A stretch of DNA of 64,000 nt from Allobosea sp. UNC402CLCol (GCF_000745475.1 NZ_JQJJ01000015.1:62001-126000); one strand, 5' to 3'. Positions 19,972 to 28,857 are shown, counted from the first letter of the stretch. Notes: generated by a model not told the origin, from the sequence alone. Translations and numbers: made by a program.

Positions 19972-21018
19972 ATGGCTGCGCCGACTCATGTCCCGGTGCG
20001 GCCGGACTGGCTGGCGCTGCGCGATGAGGCGGCGCTCGACTCGGGCCTGCCGATCGTCGATGCGCACCATCATCTCTGGGATCGGCCGCAGGGCCAGCGC
20101 TATTTGTTCGACGAGTTGCTCGCCGATATGGCAAGCGGCCACGATATCCGGGCCACGGTCTTCGTCCAGAGCCGCTCGATGTACCGCCCGGACCTGCCGG
20201 AGGCGTTCAAGCCCGTCGGCGAGGTTGAGTTCGCCAATGGTGTCGCGGCCCAGGCAGCAAGTGGGCTCTATGGCCGGCATCAGGCCTGTGCCGGCATCGT
20301 CGCGCATGCCGATCTGCGGCTCGGTGAGCGGCTGGAGCCCGTGCTCGAAGCGTTGTCGCGCGCCGGCGGCAGCCGCTTGCGCGGCATCCGCAATCAGACG
20401 GCCTGGCATTCCGATCCAGCGATCGCCTCGAACCCGGTTCCGCCCGAGGAGGGCGTCATGCGCGATCCGGCCTTTGCCGCTGGGGTAAGGCAACTCGCTC
20501 ATCGCGGTCTCGTCCTCGATATCTGGGCCTACCACACACAGCTCGACGAGGTGGCGGCGCTCGCTGATGCCTGCCCGGAGACGAAGATCGTGCTCGATCA
20601 TTGCGGAGGCCCTCTCGGTGCAGGCCCCTATCGCGGGCGTCGCAACGAGGTGTTCGCGCAATGGTCGGCCGCCATGGCTGCCCTCGCTCGACGGCCGAAC
20701 CTGCGCGTCAAGCTCGGCGGTCTGGCGATGCGGGTCGGTGGCTTCGATTTCCACGAGGCGCTGCTGCCACCTTCATCCGAACGGCTGGCAGAGGCCTGGT
20801 CGCCCTATATCCTGCGCTGCATCGAGCTCTTCGGGCCGCAGCGCTGCATGTTCGAAAGCAATTTCCCGGTCGACAAGGGCATGGTCGGCTATGGCGTTCT
20901 CTGGAACGGCTTCAAGCGGATCGTCGCAAGCTTTTCCCCTCATGAGCGGGCCTGGTTGTTTCACCGCGCGGCGATGGAAACCTATCGTCTCGACCTCTCG
21001 CTCACGGAGACAGGCTGA
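19972..21018 (+). CDS. Amidohydrolase family lactonase-like hydrolase
   Basis: This 348-residue amidohydrolase-superfamily protein resembles 2-pyrone-4,6-dicarboxylate and sugar lactone hydrolases. The first metal- or substrate-binding motif is VDAHHHLWD (residues 24-32). Later it has the strand LVLDIWAYHTQLDE, the KIVLDHCGGPLG motif and the C-terminal MFESNFPVDK stretch with the catalytic Asp. It probably opens a lactone or hydrolyses a related ester bond. Six bases separate it from the RraA-like gene, and it overlaps the lactonase gene by one base, so the three are probably co-transcribed. Confidence 0.88.
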   Translation: MAAPTHVPVRPDWLALRDEAALDSGLPIVDAHHHLWDRPQGQRYLFDELLADMASGHDIRATVFVQSRSMYRPDLPEAFKPVGEVEFANGVAAQAASGLYGRHQACAGIVAHADLRLGERLEPVLEALSRAGGSRLRGIRNQTAWHSDPAIASNPVPPEEGVMRDPAFAAGVRQLAHRGLVLDIWAYHTQLDEVAALADACPETKIVLDHCGGPLGAGPYRGRRNEVFAQWSAAMAALARRPNLRVKLGGLAMRVGGFDFHEALLPPSSERLAEAWSPYILRCIELFGPQRCMFESNFPVDKGMVGYGVLWNGFKRIVASFSPHERAWLFHRAAMETYRLDLSLTETG

Positions 21019-21938
21019 TGTTCTTTGCGCCGCCACCCGAGGTCGCCACCACCGTGTTCACGCGCTTGCCCGATCGCTTCCGCAAGCCTCGTGCGACGGC
21101 CTGGGCCGCGGCCAATCGTGGCGGGCTTGCGATCGACTCCTTCCTCGAAGGCCCGAGCTTCGACCGGCGGGGCCGGCTGTATGTCACGGATATACCGTTT
21201 GGCCGCATATTCCGCATCTCCCCTGCGGGCGAGTGGGAACTCGTCGCCGAATATGATGGCTGGCCGAACGGGCTGAAGATCCACCGCGACGGCCGCATCT
21301 TCATCACCGACTACAAGCGCGGCATCATGTTGCTCGAGCCCGAAAGCGGGGCGGTGACGCCGTTTCTGGAGACGGCAGCCTCCGAGAGCTTCAAGGGCGT
21401 CAACGATCTCGTCTTCGCGGCGAACGGCGACCTCTATTTCACCGATCAGGGCCAGACCGGGCTGCACGACGCCACCGGCCGCGTCTATCGGCTGACACCA
21501 GAGGGCAGGCTGACGCGCCTGCTCGATACCATCCCCAGCCCCAACGGCATCGTCATCGATCCCGACATGACGCATCTGCTGATCGCCGTGACGCGGGCCC
21601 AGCAGATCTGGCGCCTGCCACTCAACGACAGCGGCCTGACGACGAAGGTCGGCGTCTTCGCACAATTGCATGGCGGGCTCGGCGGGCCGGACGGTTTGGC
21701 GCTCGATGCCGAAGGCGGGCTCATGATCGCCCATACCGGCTTCGGTTCCGTCTGGCGCCTGTCACGCGCGGCCGAGCCGCTCCTGCGAATCCGCTCCTGC
21801 GCCGGGATCTCGACCACCAATCTGGCGTTCGGCGGACCGGAAGGACGCGATCTCTTCATCACGGAATCGCAGACGGGCTCGATCCTGCGCGCCAAGCTCG
21901 ATGTTGCAGGATCGGCGATGTTCTCGCATCAAGACTGA
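21018..21938 (+). CDS. SMP-30/gluconolactonase-like hydrolase
   Basis: This 306-residue six-bladed beta-propeller protein is of the SMP-30/gluconolactonase/LRE type. It has FLEGPSFDRRGRLYVTDI near the N terminus with the metal-binding Glu, GVNDLVFAANGDLYFTDQG around residues 130-150, and SPNGIVIDPDMTHLLIAVT with the Asn of the metal site. Such enzymes hydrolyse aldonolactones or other lactones with Ca2+ or Zn2+. Its start overlaps the previous stop. Two different lactonase families side by side suggest a pathway through a lactone intermediate. Confidence 0.88.
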   Translation: MFFAPPPEVATTVFTRLPDRFRKPRATAWAAANRGGLAIDSFLEGPSFDRRGRLYVTDIPFGRIFRISPAGEWELVAEYDGWPNGLKIHRDGRIFITDYKRGIMLLEPESGAVTPFLETAASESFKGVNDLVFAANGDLYFTDQGQTGLHDATGRVYRLTPEGRLTRLLDTIPSPNGIVIDPDMTHLLIAVTRAQQIWRLPLNDSGLTTKVGVFAQLHGGLGGPDGLALDAEGGLMIAHTGFGSVWRLSRAAEPLLRIRSCAGISTTNLAFGGPEGRDLFITESQTGSILRAKLDVAGSAMFSHQD

Positions 21939-21981
21939 AGGCGGCCGCGACCTGGAAGCGGCGTCGCGGAGGCTTGGAACC

Positions 21982-22695
21982 ATGCTCGACAAGAAGGCGA
22001 AGGCGCGACCGAAGCTGGAGGGCGTCGCATCGGCCGACAGGCTGCTGACGGTTCTCACCGCGTTCCGCCGTGGCGACGATGCGCTGGAACTCAGCGAGCT
22101 GGCGCAGCGCACGCAGCTGGTGAAGAGCACCATCATGCGCCTGTGCATCTCGCTGGAGCGTTTCGGGCTGATGGAGCGGCTCGACGACGGCCGCTATCGG
22201 CTCGGCACCGAGATCGCGCGGCTGGGCTCGGTCTATCTCCAATCCTTCGCGCTCGAAGCCCATGTCATGCCGGCGCTGGAAGCTCTGGTGGCCGCCTCCG
22301 GCGAGACGGCTTCCTTCTATATCCGCCGCGGCGACCAGCGCCTGTGCCTGTTCCGGGTCGATTCGCCCTCGCCTTTGCGGATGCATGTCCGGCCGGGCGA
22401 TCTGCGGCCGATGGATGCCTCCTCGATCGCACAGGTTCTGCGTCGTTTCGATCCCACCAGCAGCGCCGAAGACAAGGCCGTCGAGACACCGATCTATTCC
22501 AGCGGCGTCACCGATCCGCATGTCGCCTCGATCGCCACACCGGTCTTCGGGGCCGGTGGGCGGCTGCTCGGCGCGCTTGCGTTGACGGGGCCGGCCTCAC
22601 GCCTGACGAGCGAAAGCGCGGAGAAGATCGCCCCGGTCCTCAAGCAATCGGCCGGCGTGCTGACTCATGCCCTCGGCGGCGGACTCGATCCATAA
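21982..22695 (+). CDS. IclR family transcriptional regulator
   Basis: This protein has about 237 residues from the ATG at 21982, which follows GCGGAGGC; the frame opens earlier at 21901 inside the lactonase gene. The N-terminal winged helix includes SADRLLTVLTAFRRGDDALE and LAQRTQLVKSTIMRLCISLE. The C-terminal IclR effector domain begins near residue 80 (YRLGTEIARLGSVYLQSFALE). IclR proteins respond to small acids and bind short palindromes. Two TGAAACGnCGTTTCA sites, at 19192 and just after this gene's stop, fit the KdgR branch and are the likely targets. It probably controls the surrounding lactone/acid catabolic and uptake genes. Confidence 0.92.
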   Translation: MLDKKAKARPKLEGVASADRLLTVLTAFRRGDDALELSELAQRTQLVKSTIMRLCISLERFGLMERLDDGRYRLGTEIARLGSVYLQSFALEAHVMPALEALVAASGETASFYIRRGDQRLCLFRVDSPSPLRMHVRPGDLRPMDASSIAQVLRRFDPTSSAEDKAVETPIYSSGVTDPHVASIATPVFGAGGRLLGALALTGPASRLTSESAEKIAPVLKQSAGVLTHALGGGLDP

Positions 22696-22704
22696 CGATT
22701 TTTT

Positions 22705-22719
22705 TGAAACGCCGTTTCA
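22705..22719. promoter_or_regulatory. TGAAACG-C-CGTTTCA palindrome, candidate IclR/KdgR-type operator (site 2)
   Basis: Seven-base perfect arms sit around one C, with the same core as the palindrome at 19192-19214. The site lies ten bases after the IclR gene's stop codon and about 178 bases upstream of the dehydrogenase start. It is preceded by a T-rich run. Its position suggests control of the dehydrogenase-transporter run downstream. The 177-base leader between site and start codon holds no evident gene. Confidence 0.65.
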
Positions 22720-22896
22720 TTTTATCTTTGCTTCCCTGCTCGGCCGTGCTAGGTCGTTGCAGATGGGACGGTCTGCAAGCCGCCCGGCGAAGAGGCGCAG
22801 CAAGCGCCCGATGCCGCAGGGAAGAAGCGCCAGGTCCGCCGCAGAAGGGCGCCGACCACACCTTCCTGCCATCGGGCTGCGAGGCTGGAGGGAAAC

Positions 22897-23871
22897 ATGG
22901 CTGCCACGATCATTGTCACGGGTGCGGCGCTGGCGAAGCCGGCGATGGATGCCGCGGAGCGGCGCGGCGCCCGCATCATCACGGTCGCGCCCTACACGCC
23001 GCCGGCCGAGATCGCCGCGCTGGCGGTCGCCGAGAAGGCGGACGCGATCATCGTCCGCGCCGCCCATGTCACCGAGGAGGTGATCAAGGCCGCGCCTTCG
23101 CTCAAGGTCATCGTCAAGCACGGCATCGGCGTCGACACGATCGACCTCGCCAGCGCGACGCGCCACCGCATCCCCGTCCTGATCACCCATGGCGCCAACG
23201 CGCAATCCGTCGCCGAGCACACCTTCGGGCTGATGTTCGCCGTGGCGCGCCAGAGTGCCTGGCTCGACGCCCGCATGCGCGGCGGCCACTGGGACAAGGC
23301 GACGAGCTTCGGCAGCGAGCTTTCGGGCAAGTCGCTCGGCGTCGTCGGGCTCGGCAGCATCGGCTCGGCGCTGATTGAACTGGTGCGCCCGCTGCGGATG
23401 ACCATCCGCGGCTACGATCCCTTCTTCCGCGGCAAGCTCGACGGCGTCGAGATCGTCGAAGACCTCGATGCGCTGCTGCGCGAGAGCGACATCGTCAGCC
23501 TTCATGTTCCGCTGACGGCCGAGAACCGCAACCTGTTCGACGCCCGCCGCCTCGGGCTGATGAAGCGCGGCGCCATGCTGATCAACACTGCCCGGGGCGG
23601 CCTGATCGATCATGAGGCGCTCGCGGCGGCCCTGACGAGCGGTGCGCTCGTCGGAGCCGGCCTCGACTGCTTCCCGGTCGAGCCGCCGAAGGAGAACCCG
23701 CTGTCAGGCCTGCAGAACGTGGTGATGACTCCGCATGTCGGCGCCAACACCCGAGAAGCGGCCGAGCGTGTCGGCGTGCGCGCGATCGAGCAGGCGCTCG
23801 ATGTGATCGAGGGCAAGCCCTTCGATCCGCGCGCCAACGTCAATCCGGACTACGCGGGGGCTGCCGCCTGA
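22897..23871 (+). CDS. D-2-hydroxyacid dehydrogenase (phosphoglycerate dehydrogenase-like)
   Basis: This 324-residue NAD-dependent D-isomer-specific 2-hydroxyacid dehydrogenase has the Rossmann motif GVVGLGSIGSALIEL near residues 147-162 and the substrate Arg in INTARGGLID. The catalytic His is in the segment MTPHVGANTREAAERVG, and a Glu lies between them. GGAGGG precedes the ATG. Family members oxidise or reduce 2-hydroxyacids such as glycerate, phosphoglycerate or glyoxylate. In this setting it probably acts on a sugar-acid-derived hydroxyacid rather than in serine synthesis, because there is no ACT domain. Confidence 0.9.
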   Translation: MAATIIVTGAALAKPAMDAAERRGARIITVAPYTPPAEIAALAVAEKADAIIVRAAHVTEEVIKAAPSLKVIVKHGIGVDTIDLASATRHRIPVLITHGANAQSVAEHTFGLMFAVARQSAWLDARMRGGHWDKATSFGSELSGKSLGVVGLGSIGSALIELVRPLRMTIRGYDPFFRGKLDGVEIVEDLDALLRESDIVSLHVPLTAENRNLFDARRLGLMKRGAMLINTARGGLIDHEALAAALTSGALVGAGLDCFPVEPPKENPLSGLQNVVMTPHVGANTREAAERVGVRAIEQALDVIEGKPFDPRANVNPDYAGAAA

Positions 23872-23914
23872 AGAGCGCCCTCGAGAAGCCGCTCTCTACT
23901 TTGGGAGGATACTG

Positions 23915-24922
23915 ATGAATCAGATCTCGCGTCGCAGTGTCTTGAAGGGCAGCCTCGCCACCTTCGCGGTCGGCGCGCTACCGATCCGGGCACGCGCAGC
24001 CACCACCGTGACGATCGCGATGCAGAACGGCATCGGCTATCTGCCGATCATCGTCGCCGACGCTCTCGGGCTCTTCGGCAAAGCAGTGGAGGCGGCCGGC
24101 GCGCCCGGCACGCAGGTCGTCGTGAAGAAGTTCAGCGGCGCCCCCGCCATCAATGACGGGCTGCTGTCGAACACCATCCAGCTCGGCGCGATGGGTACGC
24201 CCGGCATGCTGGTCGCCTGGGAGAAGACGCGCGGCTCCTACGACATCCGCGGCCTGACGCCGCTCTCGATGGGGCGCTACGCGCTCTACACATCGAAGCC
24301 GGAGGTGAAGACCGTCGCCGACTTCCCCGACAGCTCCCGCATCGCCGTGACCGCGCTCAACACGCCGCAGGCGATCCTGCTGCGCATGGCCGCGGAGAAG
24401 CAGCTCGGCGAAGCCGGCATCCGCCGCTTCGACAAGATGATGGTCAGCCTGCCGCATCCGGATGCGGCGACCATGATGGCCTCGGGCTCGACGGCGATCG
24501 ACGGCTATTTCGCCAACGACCCCTTCATCACGGTGCTGGAGGCCAATCCGAAGCTGCACGTCGTGACGACGTCGGAGGAAATCCTCGGACATCCCGCGAC
24601 GAGCGGGCTGCTCGCCACCACAGGCAAGTTCATGACCGAGCAGCCGGCGGTGGCGAAAGGCATCGTCGCGGCGATCGCGCAGGCCGAGGACTTCATCAAG
24701 GCAAAGCCCGCGGAGGCCGGCGAGATCTATTTGAAGTCGGAGCCCTTCAATCTTTCGAAGGACGCGCTGACCGCGATGATCCGCGACAACAAATGGTCGA
24801 CCGAGCCGCACGGCATCATGGCCTATGCGAGCTTCATGACGAAGATCGGCATGCTGAAGAAGGCCCCCGCACGCTGGCAGGACACCTTCTTCGCGCCGGT
24901 CGCGAACGGTGCCGGCGACTGA
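23915..24922 (+). CDS. NitT/TauT-type ABC transporter substrate-binding protein (paralogue 2)
   Basis: This 335-residue exported protein begins MNQISRRSVLKGSLATFAV, a good twin-arginine signal (SRRSVLKG), with cleavage expected after ARA near residue 29. The mature part is an NMT1/THI5-like binding domain, with NGIGYLPIIVADALGLF near the N terminus. It is highly similar to the next protein and to the one at 18155-19174. GGGAGG lies upstream of the ATG. It is co-directional with a second binding protein, an ATPase and a permease, so it is likely one of two solute-capture proteins feeding the same importer. Confidence 0.92.
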   Translation: MNQISRRSVLKGSLATFAVGALPIRARAATTVTIAMQNGIGYLPIIVADALGLFGKAVEAAGAPGTQVVVKKFSGAPAINDGLLSNTIQLGAMGTPGMLVAWEKTRGSYDIRGLTPLSMGRYALYTSKPEVKTVADFPDSSRIAVTALNTPQAILLRMAAEKQLGEAGIRRFDKMMVSLPHPDAATMMASGSTAIDGYFANDPFITVLEANPKLHVVTTSEEILGHPATSGLLATTGKFMTEQPAVAKGIVAAIAQAEDFIKAKPAEAGEIYLKSEPFNLSKDALTAMIRDNKWSTEPHGIMAYASFMTKIGMLKKAPARWQDTFFAPVANGAGD

Positions 24923-24969
24923 GCCGGCAGGCCAAAGCAACAAGCAAAAAACGACGAGGAGGAAGCAGG

Positions 24970-25974
24970 ATGATCCACCCCTCACGCCGCACCGCGCTCA
25001 CGCTCGGTGCCGCCGCCTTTGGCGGCCTGGCGTTGCCCGCCCGCGCCCAGTCGAAGAAGTCCGTCACCATCGCCATCCAGTTCGGCACCAGCCATCTGGC
25101 GACCACCGTCGCCGACAAGCTCTCGCTCTTCGCCAAGCATGCAAGGGAGAACGGCATCAGCGACACGATTTTCGCCGTCCAGCGCGTCAGCGGCTCGCCG
25201 GCGATCAATGACGGCATCTTCAGCGGCAATCTCGAGGTCGGCGCCTATGGCCCGACCGCGCTGCTCGCCGCCTGGCTGAAGACGCGCGGCTCCTTCGACA
25301 TCAAGGGCATCGCCGCCTGCAACGAAGCCGTTCTGACGCTCTACACCAACGATCCTTCGGTGAAGTCCGTCTCCGACATCAAGCCCGAGATGCGCATCGC
25401 GGTCACCGCAACGACCGCGCCGCAGGCGATCCTGCTCAGGATGGCAGCGGAGAAGGCCTTCGGACCCGGCCAGGCCGGACGCTTCGACAAGCAGATGGTG
25501 ATCATGCCGCATCCGGATGCGACGGCGGCGCTGATCTCGAAGGCCGCGATCCAGCTCTACTTCGCCGCCCCGCCCTTCATCTCGACGCTCGAATCGTCGG
25601 GCAAATGCTTCAAGGTCGTCGACGGCAACGACATCATCGGCCGCTCCTATTCGGGCGCGCTGCTCGGCGCGACAAGCAAGTTCGCGAGTGCGAACCCGGC
25701 CGCGGTCACCACCATCGTCGCGGGCCTGCGCGAGGCGATGGATCTGATCAAGTCGAACCCCGCCCAGGCGGCCAAGCTCTACATGGAGGTCGAGAAGACC
25801 GCACTCACCCCCGCCGAGGTCGAGGCCGCGATCAAGGCCCAGACCTTCACCGTCGAACCGCAGGGCATGATGGCCTTTTCCGGCTTCATGCAGCGCAACG
25901 GGGAGCTCAAGGAAGCGCCCGCCAAATGGCAGGACATCATGTTCCCGCCGGTCAGCCAAGGACAGGGAAGCTGA
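24970..25974 (+). CDS. NitT/TauT-type ABC transporter substrate-binding protein (paralogue 3)
   Basis: This 334-residue paralogue of the preceding gene starts at the ATG at 24970 after GAGGAGGAAG. Its signal is MIHPSRRTALTLGAAAFGG (twin-arginine-like), with cleavage near ARAQS. The binding domain follows, with FGTSHLATTVADKLSLFAK. Its TGA shares bases with the ATG of the ATPase gene, tying it to that importer. The amino-acid pattern shared by all three paralogues suggests related ligands. The ligand itself is unknown. Confidence 0.92.
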   Translation: MIHPSRRTALTLGAAAFGGLALPARAQSKKSVTIAIQFGTSHLATTVADKLSLFAKHARENGISDTIFAVQRVSGSPAINDGIFSGNLEVGAYGPTALLAAWLKTRGSFDIKGIAACNEAVLTLYTNDPSVKSVSDIKPEMRIAVTATTAPQAILLRMAAEKAFGPGQAGRFDKQMVIMPHPDATAALISKAAIQLYFAAPPFISTLESSGKCFKVVDGNDIIGRSYSGALLGATSKFASANPAAVTTIVAGLREAMDLIKSNPAQAAKLYMEVEKTALTPAEVEAAIKAQTFTVEPQGMMAFSGFMQRNGELKEAPAKWQDIMFPPVSQGQGS

Positions 25975-26792
25975 TGCTCGCGACCGAAAAGATGCCGGGC
26001 GTTGCCGTCCGGGCCGGAGTGCAGACGCTGCTGCAGGTCGATGGCGTGACCCTGCAATACAAGACCCGCGACCGGCTGGTCACCGCGACCTATCGCGTCT
26101 CCTTCGACGTCAAGGAGCAGGATCGCTTCATCCTGCTGGGCCCCTCGGGCTGTGGCAAGTCGACCCTGCTGAAATGCGTCGCCGGCTTCCTGAGCCCGAC
26201 CGAAGGCACGATGACGCTCGACGGGCGCGTCATCGACCGCCCCGGCCCGGACCGCATGATGGTCTTCCAGGAATTCGACCAGCTCATGCCCTGGCTGACG
26301 GTGCTCGATAACGTCATGTTCGCGATGCGCCGCTCCGGCCGCTTCCCCAAGAACGAGATCCGGGATCGCGCCCGCCGCGCGACGGTCAAGGTTGGCCTTG
26401 AGCGCTTCCAGGACGTCTATCCGCACATGCTCTCCGGCGGCATGAAGCAGCGCGTCGCGATCGCGCGGGCGCTCGCCATGGAGCCGCGCATCCTGCTGAT
26501 GGACGAGCCCTTCGCAGCGCTCGACGCGCTGACGCGCCGGCGCATGCAGGAGGAACTGCTCGAACTCTGGGACGATGTCCGCTTCACGCTGATGTTCGTC
26601 ACGCATTCGATCGAGGAGGCGATCATCCTGGGCTCGCGCATCCTGGTGCTGACGCCGCATCCCGGCCAGGTCCGCGCCGAGCTCGATGCCACCGCCTACA
26701 GCCACGAGCACCAGGGCGACGCGGAGTTCATGGCCTTCAACCGCAAGATCAACGGCATGCTCTTCGGCATGCAGGAGACGGCCCATGACTGA
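25974..26792 (+). CDS. NitT/TauT-type ABC transporter ATP-binding protein
   Basis: This 272-residue ATPase has Walker A GPSGCGKST (LLGPSGCGKSTLLKCVAG), a Q-loop (MMVFQEFDQLMPW), the signature MLSGGMKQRVAIARALA, Walker B ILLMDEPFAALD and the H-loop FVTHSIEEA. All catalytic elements are present. Its ATG overlaps the stop of the binding-protein gene, and its stop overlaps the start of the permease gene. It drives solute import with the permease at 26785-27675. Confidence 0.94.
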   Translation: MLATEKMPGVAVRAGVQTLLQVDGVTLQYKTRDRLVTATYRVSFDVKEQDRFILLGPSGCGKSTLLKCVAGFLSPTEGTMTLDGRVIDRPGPDRMMVFQEFDQLMPWLTVLDNVMFAMRRSGRFPKNEIRDRARRATVKVGLERFQDVYPHMLSGGMKQRVAIARALAMEPRILLMDEPFAALDALTRRRMQEELLELWDDVRFTLMFVTHSIEEAIILGSRILVLTPHPGQVRAELDATAYSHEHQGDAEFMAFNRKINGMLFGMQETAHD

Positions 26793-27675
26793 CGCCACCG
26801 TCACGCAGCTGCGCAACCGGCCGCGCCCGGATATCGAGCGCGAGCCGGAGGACATCAGCCGGATCGGCGAGATCAGCCGGCCCATCGGTCTGTGGGAAGG
26901 CATCTTCGCGATCACGGCGGTGCGCCGCGCTCTGGTCCTGGTCGGGCTCGGCATCGCCTGGGAGGTCTACGCCCGCTGGGTCGGCAACCCGCTGATGTTC
27001 CCCTCGCTCAGCGACACGCTCTCAGCCTGGTGGGCGGACATGTCGTCGGGCCGACTGCCGGGCGCCGCCGCAAGCTCGCTGCGCGTGCTGCTGATCGGCT
27101 ACGGCACCGCGATCGCGCTGTCGGCGGTGATGACGACATTGGCCGTTTCGACCCGCGTCGGCACCGACCTGCTGGCGACGCTGACCGCGATGTTCAATCC
27201 GCTGCCGGCGATCGCGATCCTGCCGCTGGCTCTGCTCTGGTTCGGGCTCGGCACCTCCAGCATCGTCTTCGTCATCGTCCATTCGGTGTTGTGGGCGGTC
27301 TCGCTCAACACCTTCACCGGTTTCCTCTCGGTCAGCCAGACGCAGCGCATGGCCGGGCGCAATTACGGGCTGGGCGGCCTGCGGCTCGTCATCTTCATCC
27401 TGATCCCGGCCGCGTTCCCCTCGATCCTCGCCGGCTTGAAGATCGGCTGGGCCTTCGCCTGGCGCACGCTGATCGCGGCGGAGCTCGTCTTCGGCGTGTC
27501 CGGCAATGCGGCAGGCCTCGGCTGGTACATTTTCGAGGCCCGCAACGCGCTGGAGACGGCGACCGTCTTCGCCGGCCTGCTCACCGTCATCCTCATCGGC
27601 CTCGCGGTCGAAGGCATCGTCTTCCGCTCGATCGAGGCTGCGACGATCCGCAAATGGGGGATGCAGAACCACTGA
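26785..27675 (+). CDS. NitT/TauT-type ABC transporter permease
   Basis: This 296-residue permease has the binding-protein-dependent transport fold. From the ATG at 26785 it has an N-terminal cytoplasmic stretch and about six membrane segments, including VLVGLGIAWEVYARWVG and LLATLTAMFNPLPAIAILPL. The EAA-type loop is near AGRNYGLGGLRLVIFILIPA. It overlaps the ATPase gene by eight bases. With one ATPase, one permease and two adjacent binding proteins it forms a complete importer; the third binding protein at 18155 may also use it. Confidence 0.93.
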   Translation: MTDATVTQLRNRPRPDIEREPEDISRIGEISRPIGLWEGIFAITAVRRALVLVGLGIAWEVYARWVGNPLMFPSLSDTLSAWWADMSSGRLPGAAASSLRVLLIGYGTAIALSAVMTTLAVSTRVGTDLLATLTAMFNPLPAIAILPLALLWFGLGTSSIVFVIVHSVLWAVSLNTFTGFLSVSQTQRMAGRNYGLGGLRLVIFILIPAAFPSILAGLKIGWAFAWRTLIAAELVFGVSGNAAGLGWYIFEARNALETATVFAGLLTVILIGLAVEGIVFRSIEAATIRKWGMQNH

Positions 27676-27737
27676 CCACCCGAAGGAGAAGGCCGGGCGG
27701 CCGGCTGTCTCCCACAAACATAAACGGAGGAAACATC

Positions 27738-28706
27738 ATGAAGCCCATGCGCACTCTCGCGGCAGCCGCGCTGACGGCCTTGCTGGCGGGGCCTGGCGTC
27801 GCCCAGGATTATCCGACCAAGCCCATCCGGATGGTCGTTCCCTTCCCGCCCGGCGGCGGCACCGACGTGGTCTCGCGCGTGGTCGCGCAGAAGCTCGGCG
27901 AGGCGACGGGCTGGACCATCGTCATCGATAACAAGCCGGGCTCCGGCGGCAGCGTCGGCCTCGGCCTCGCCGGCAAGGCGCCCGCCGACGGCTACACCAT
28001 CGTGATGGCGCAGAACGCCAACCTCGTGATCAACCCGATCCTCGGCAAGGCGAACTACGACCCGATCAAGGATTTCGCGCCGATCGGGCTCAGCGCCTCG
28101 GCGCCGCAGGTCCTCGTCGTCGCCAAGGATTCGCCGATCAGAACCGTCGAGGACCTGCTGAAGGCGGCCAAGGACAAGGGCGGCAAGCTGACCTTTGCGT
28201 CCCCCGGCATCGGCACGAGCTCGCATCTGGCCGGCGAATTGCTGCAGCAGCTCGCGCAGGTGAAGTTCCGGCACATTCCTTACAAGGGCGCGTCGCAGGC
28301 GCTGCCGGATCTGATGGGCGGTCGCGTCGACTTCTATGTCTCCTCCGTTCCCTCGGTCTCGGTGCAGATCAAGGAGGGCGTGCTGCGCCCGATCGCGCTG
28401 TTCGCGACCAAGCGCGATGCCGAGTTCCCGGACGTGCCGACCTTCGACGAGAAGGGCATCAAGAACTCAGATGCCGCGACCTGGTGGGGCCTGGCCGCTC
28501 CGGCAGGCACTCCGGCTGAGATCGTGACCAAGATCAACGCCGAGCTCAACAAGGTGCTGAAGGACTCAGACACGCAGGCGAAGCTGCGCGCGGCCGGTGC
28601 AGAGGCGACGGGTAGCAGCGCGGGCGAGTTCGCGGCGCTGATCAAATCCGACGTGCCGAAATGGACCGCCGTGATCAAGACGGCCGACATCAAGGTCGCC
28701 GACTGA
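27738..28706 (+). CDS. Tripartite tricarboxylate transporter substrate-binding protein (TctC/Bug family)
   Basis: This 322-residue exported protein starts at the ATG at 27738 after GGAGG. The signal peptide MKPMRTLAAAALTALLAGP ends near VAQ. The Bug/TctC hallmark YPTKPIRMVVPFPPGGGTD follows immediately, then the DNKPGSGGSVG motif that contacts carboxylate ligands. Bug proteins capture di- and tricarboxylates, aromatic or sugar acids for the TctAB membrane pair. It is followed, after a long hairpin, by tctB- and tctA-like genes in the same direction. Confidence 0.94.
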   Translation: MKPMRTLAAAALTALLAGPGVAQDYPTKPIRMVVPFPPGGGTDVVSRVVAQKLGEATGWTIVIDNKPGSGGSVGLGLAGKAPADGYTIVMAQNANLVINPILGKANYDPIKDFAPIGLSASAPQVLVVAKDSPIRTVEDLLKAAKDKGGKLTFASPGIGTSSHLAGELLQQLAQVKFRHIPYKGASQALPDLMGGRVDFYVSSVPSVSVQIKEGVLRPIALFATKRDAEFPDVPTFDEKGIKNSDAATWWGLAAPAGTPAEIVTKINAELNKVLKDSDTQAKLRAAGAEATGSSAGEFAALIKSDVPKWTAVIKTADIKVAD

Positions 28707-28750
28707 GCTGCGGGCGGCAGCTCCAGGCGCCCGTCGTCCTGACGCGCCGT

Positions 28751-28789
28751 GCCGGCTTGGGACACGTCGATCCTGGGACCCAAGCCGGC
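28751..28789 (+). terminator. Long inverted repeat between tctC- and tctB-like genes
   Basis: Two perfect 11-base arms, GCCGGCTTGGG (28751-28761) and CCCAAGCCGGC (28779-28789), surround a 17-base loop. There is no T-run after the stem, so this is not a classic intrinsic terminator. In binding-protein operons, a stable hairpin just after the binding-protein gene commonly protects the upstream message or limits read-through. That gives an excess of binding protein over membrane subunits, and this is the likely role here (inference). Confidence 0.55.
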
Positions 28790-28857
28790 CCATCTGCGCT
28801 TTCTCATTCAAGACACGCCATGAGGCCGCCGCTGTCGCTGGCGCGCCGGGAGGCTCC

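Noticed and set aside
19276..20754. 492-residue open frame on the minus strand
   Set aside because: It is antisense to the RraA-like and amidohydrolase genes. Its composition (runs of Arg, His, Asp and Gly) is typical of a shadow frame in GC-rich DNA, and no family is recognisable.
22143..23378. 411-residue open frame on the plus strand
   Set aside because: It crosses the IclR and dehydrogenase genes in a different frame. Composition is unnatural and both true genes are clear.
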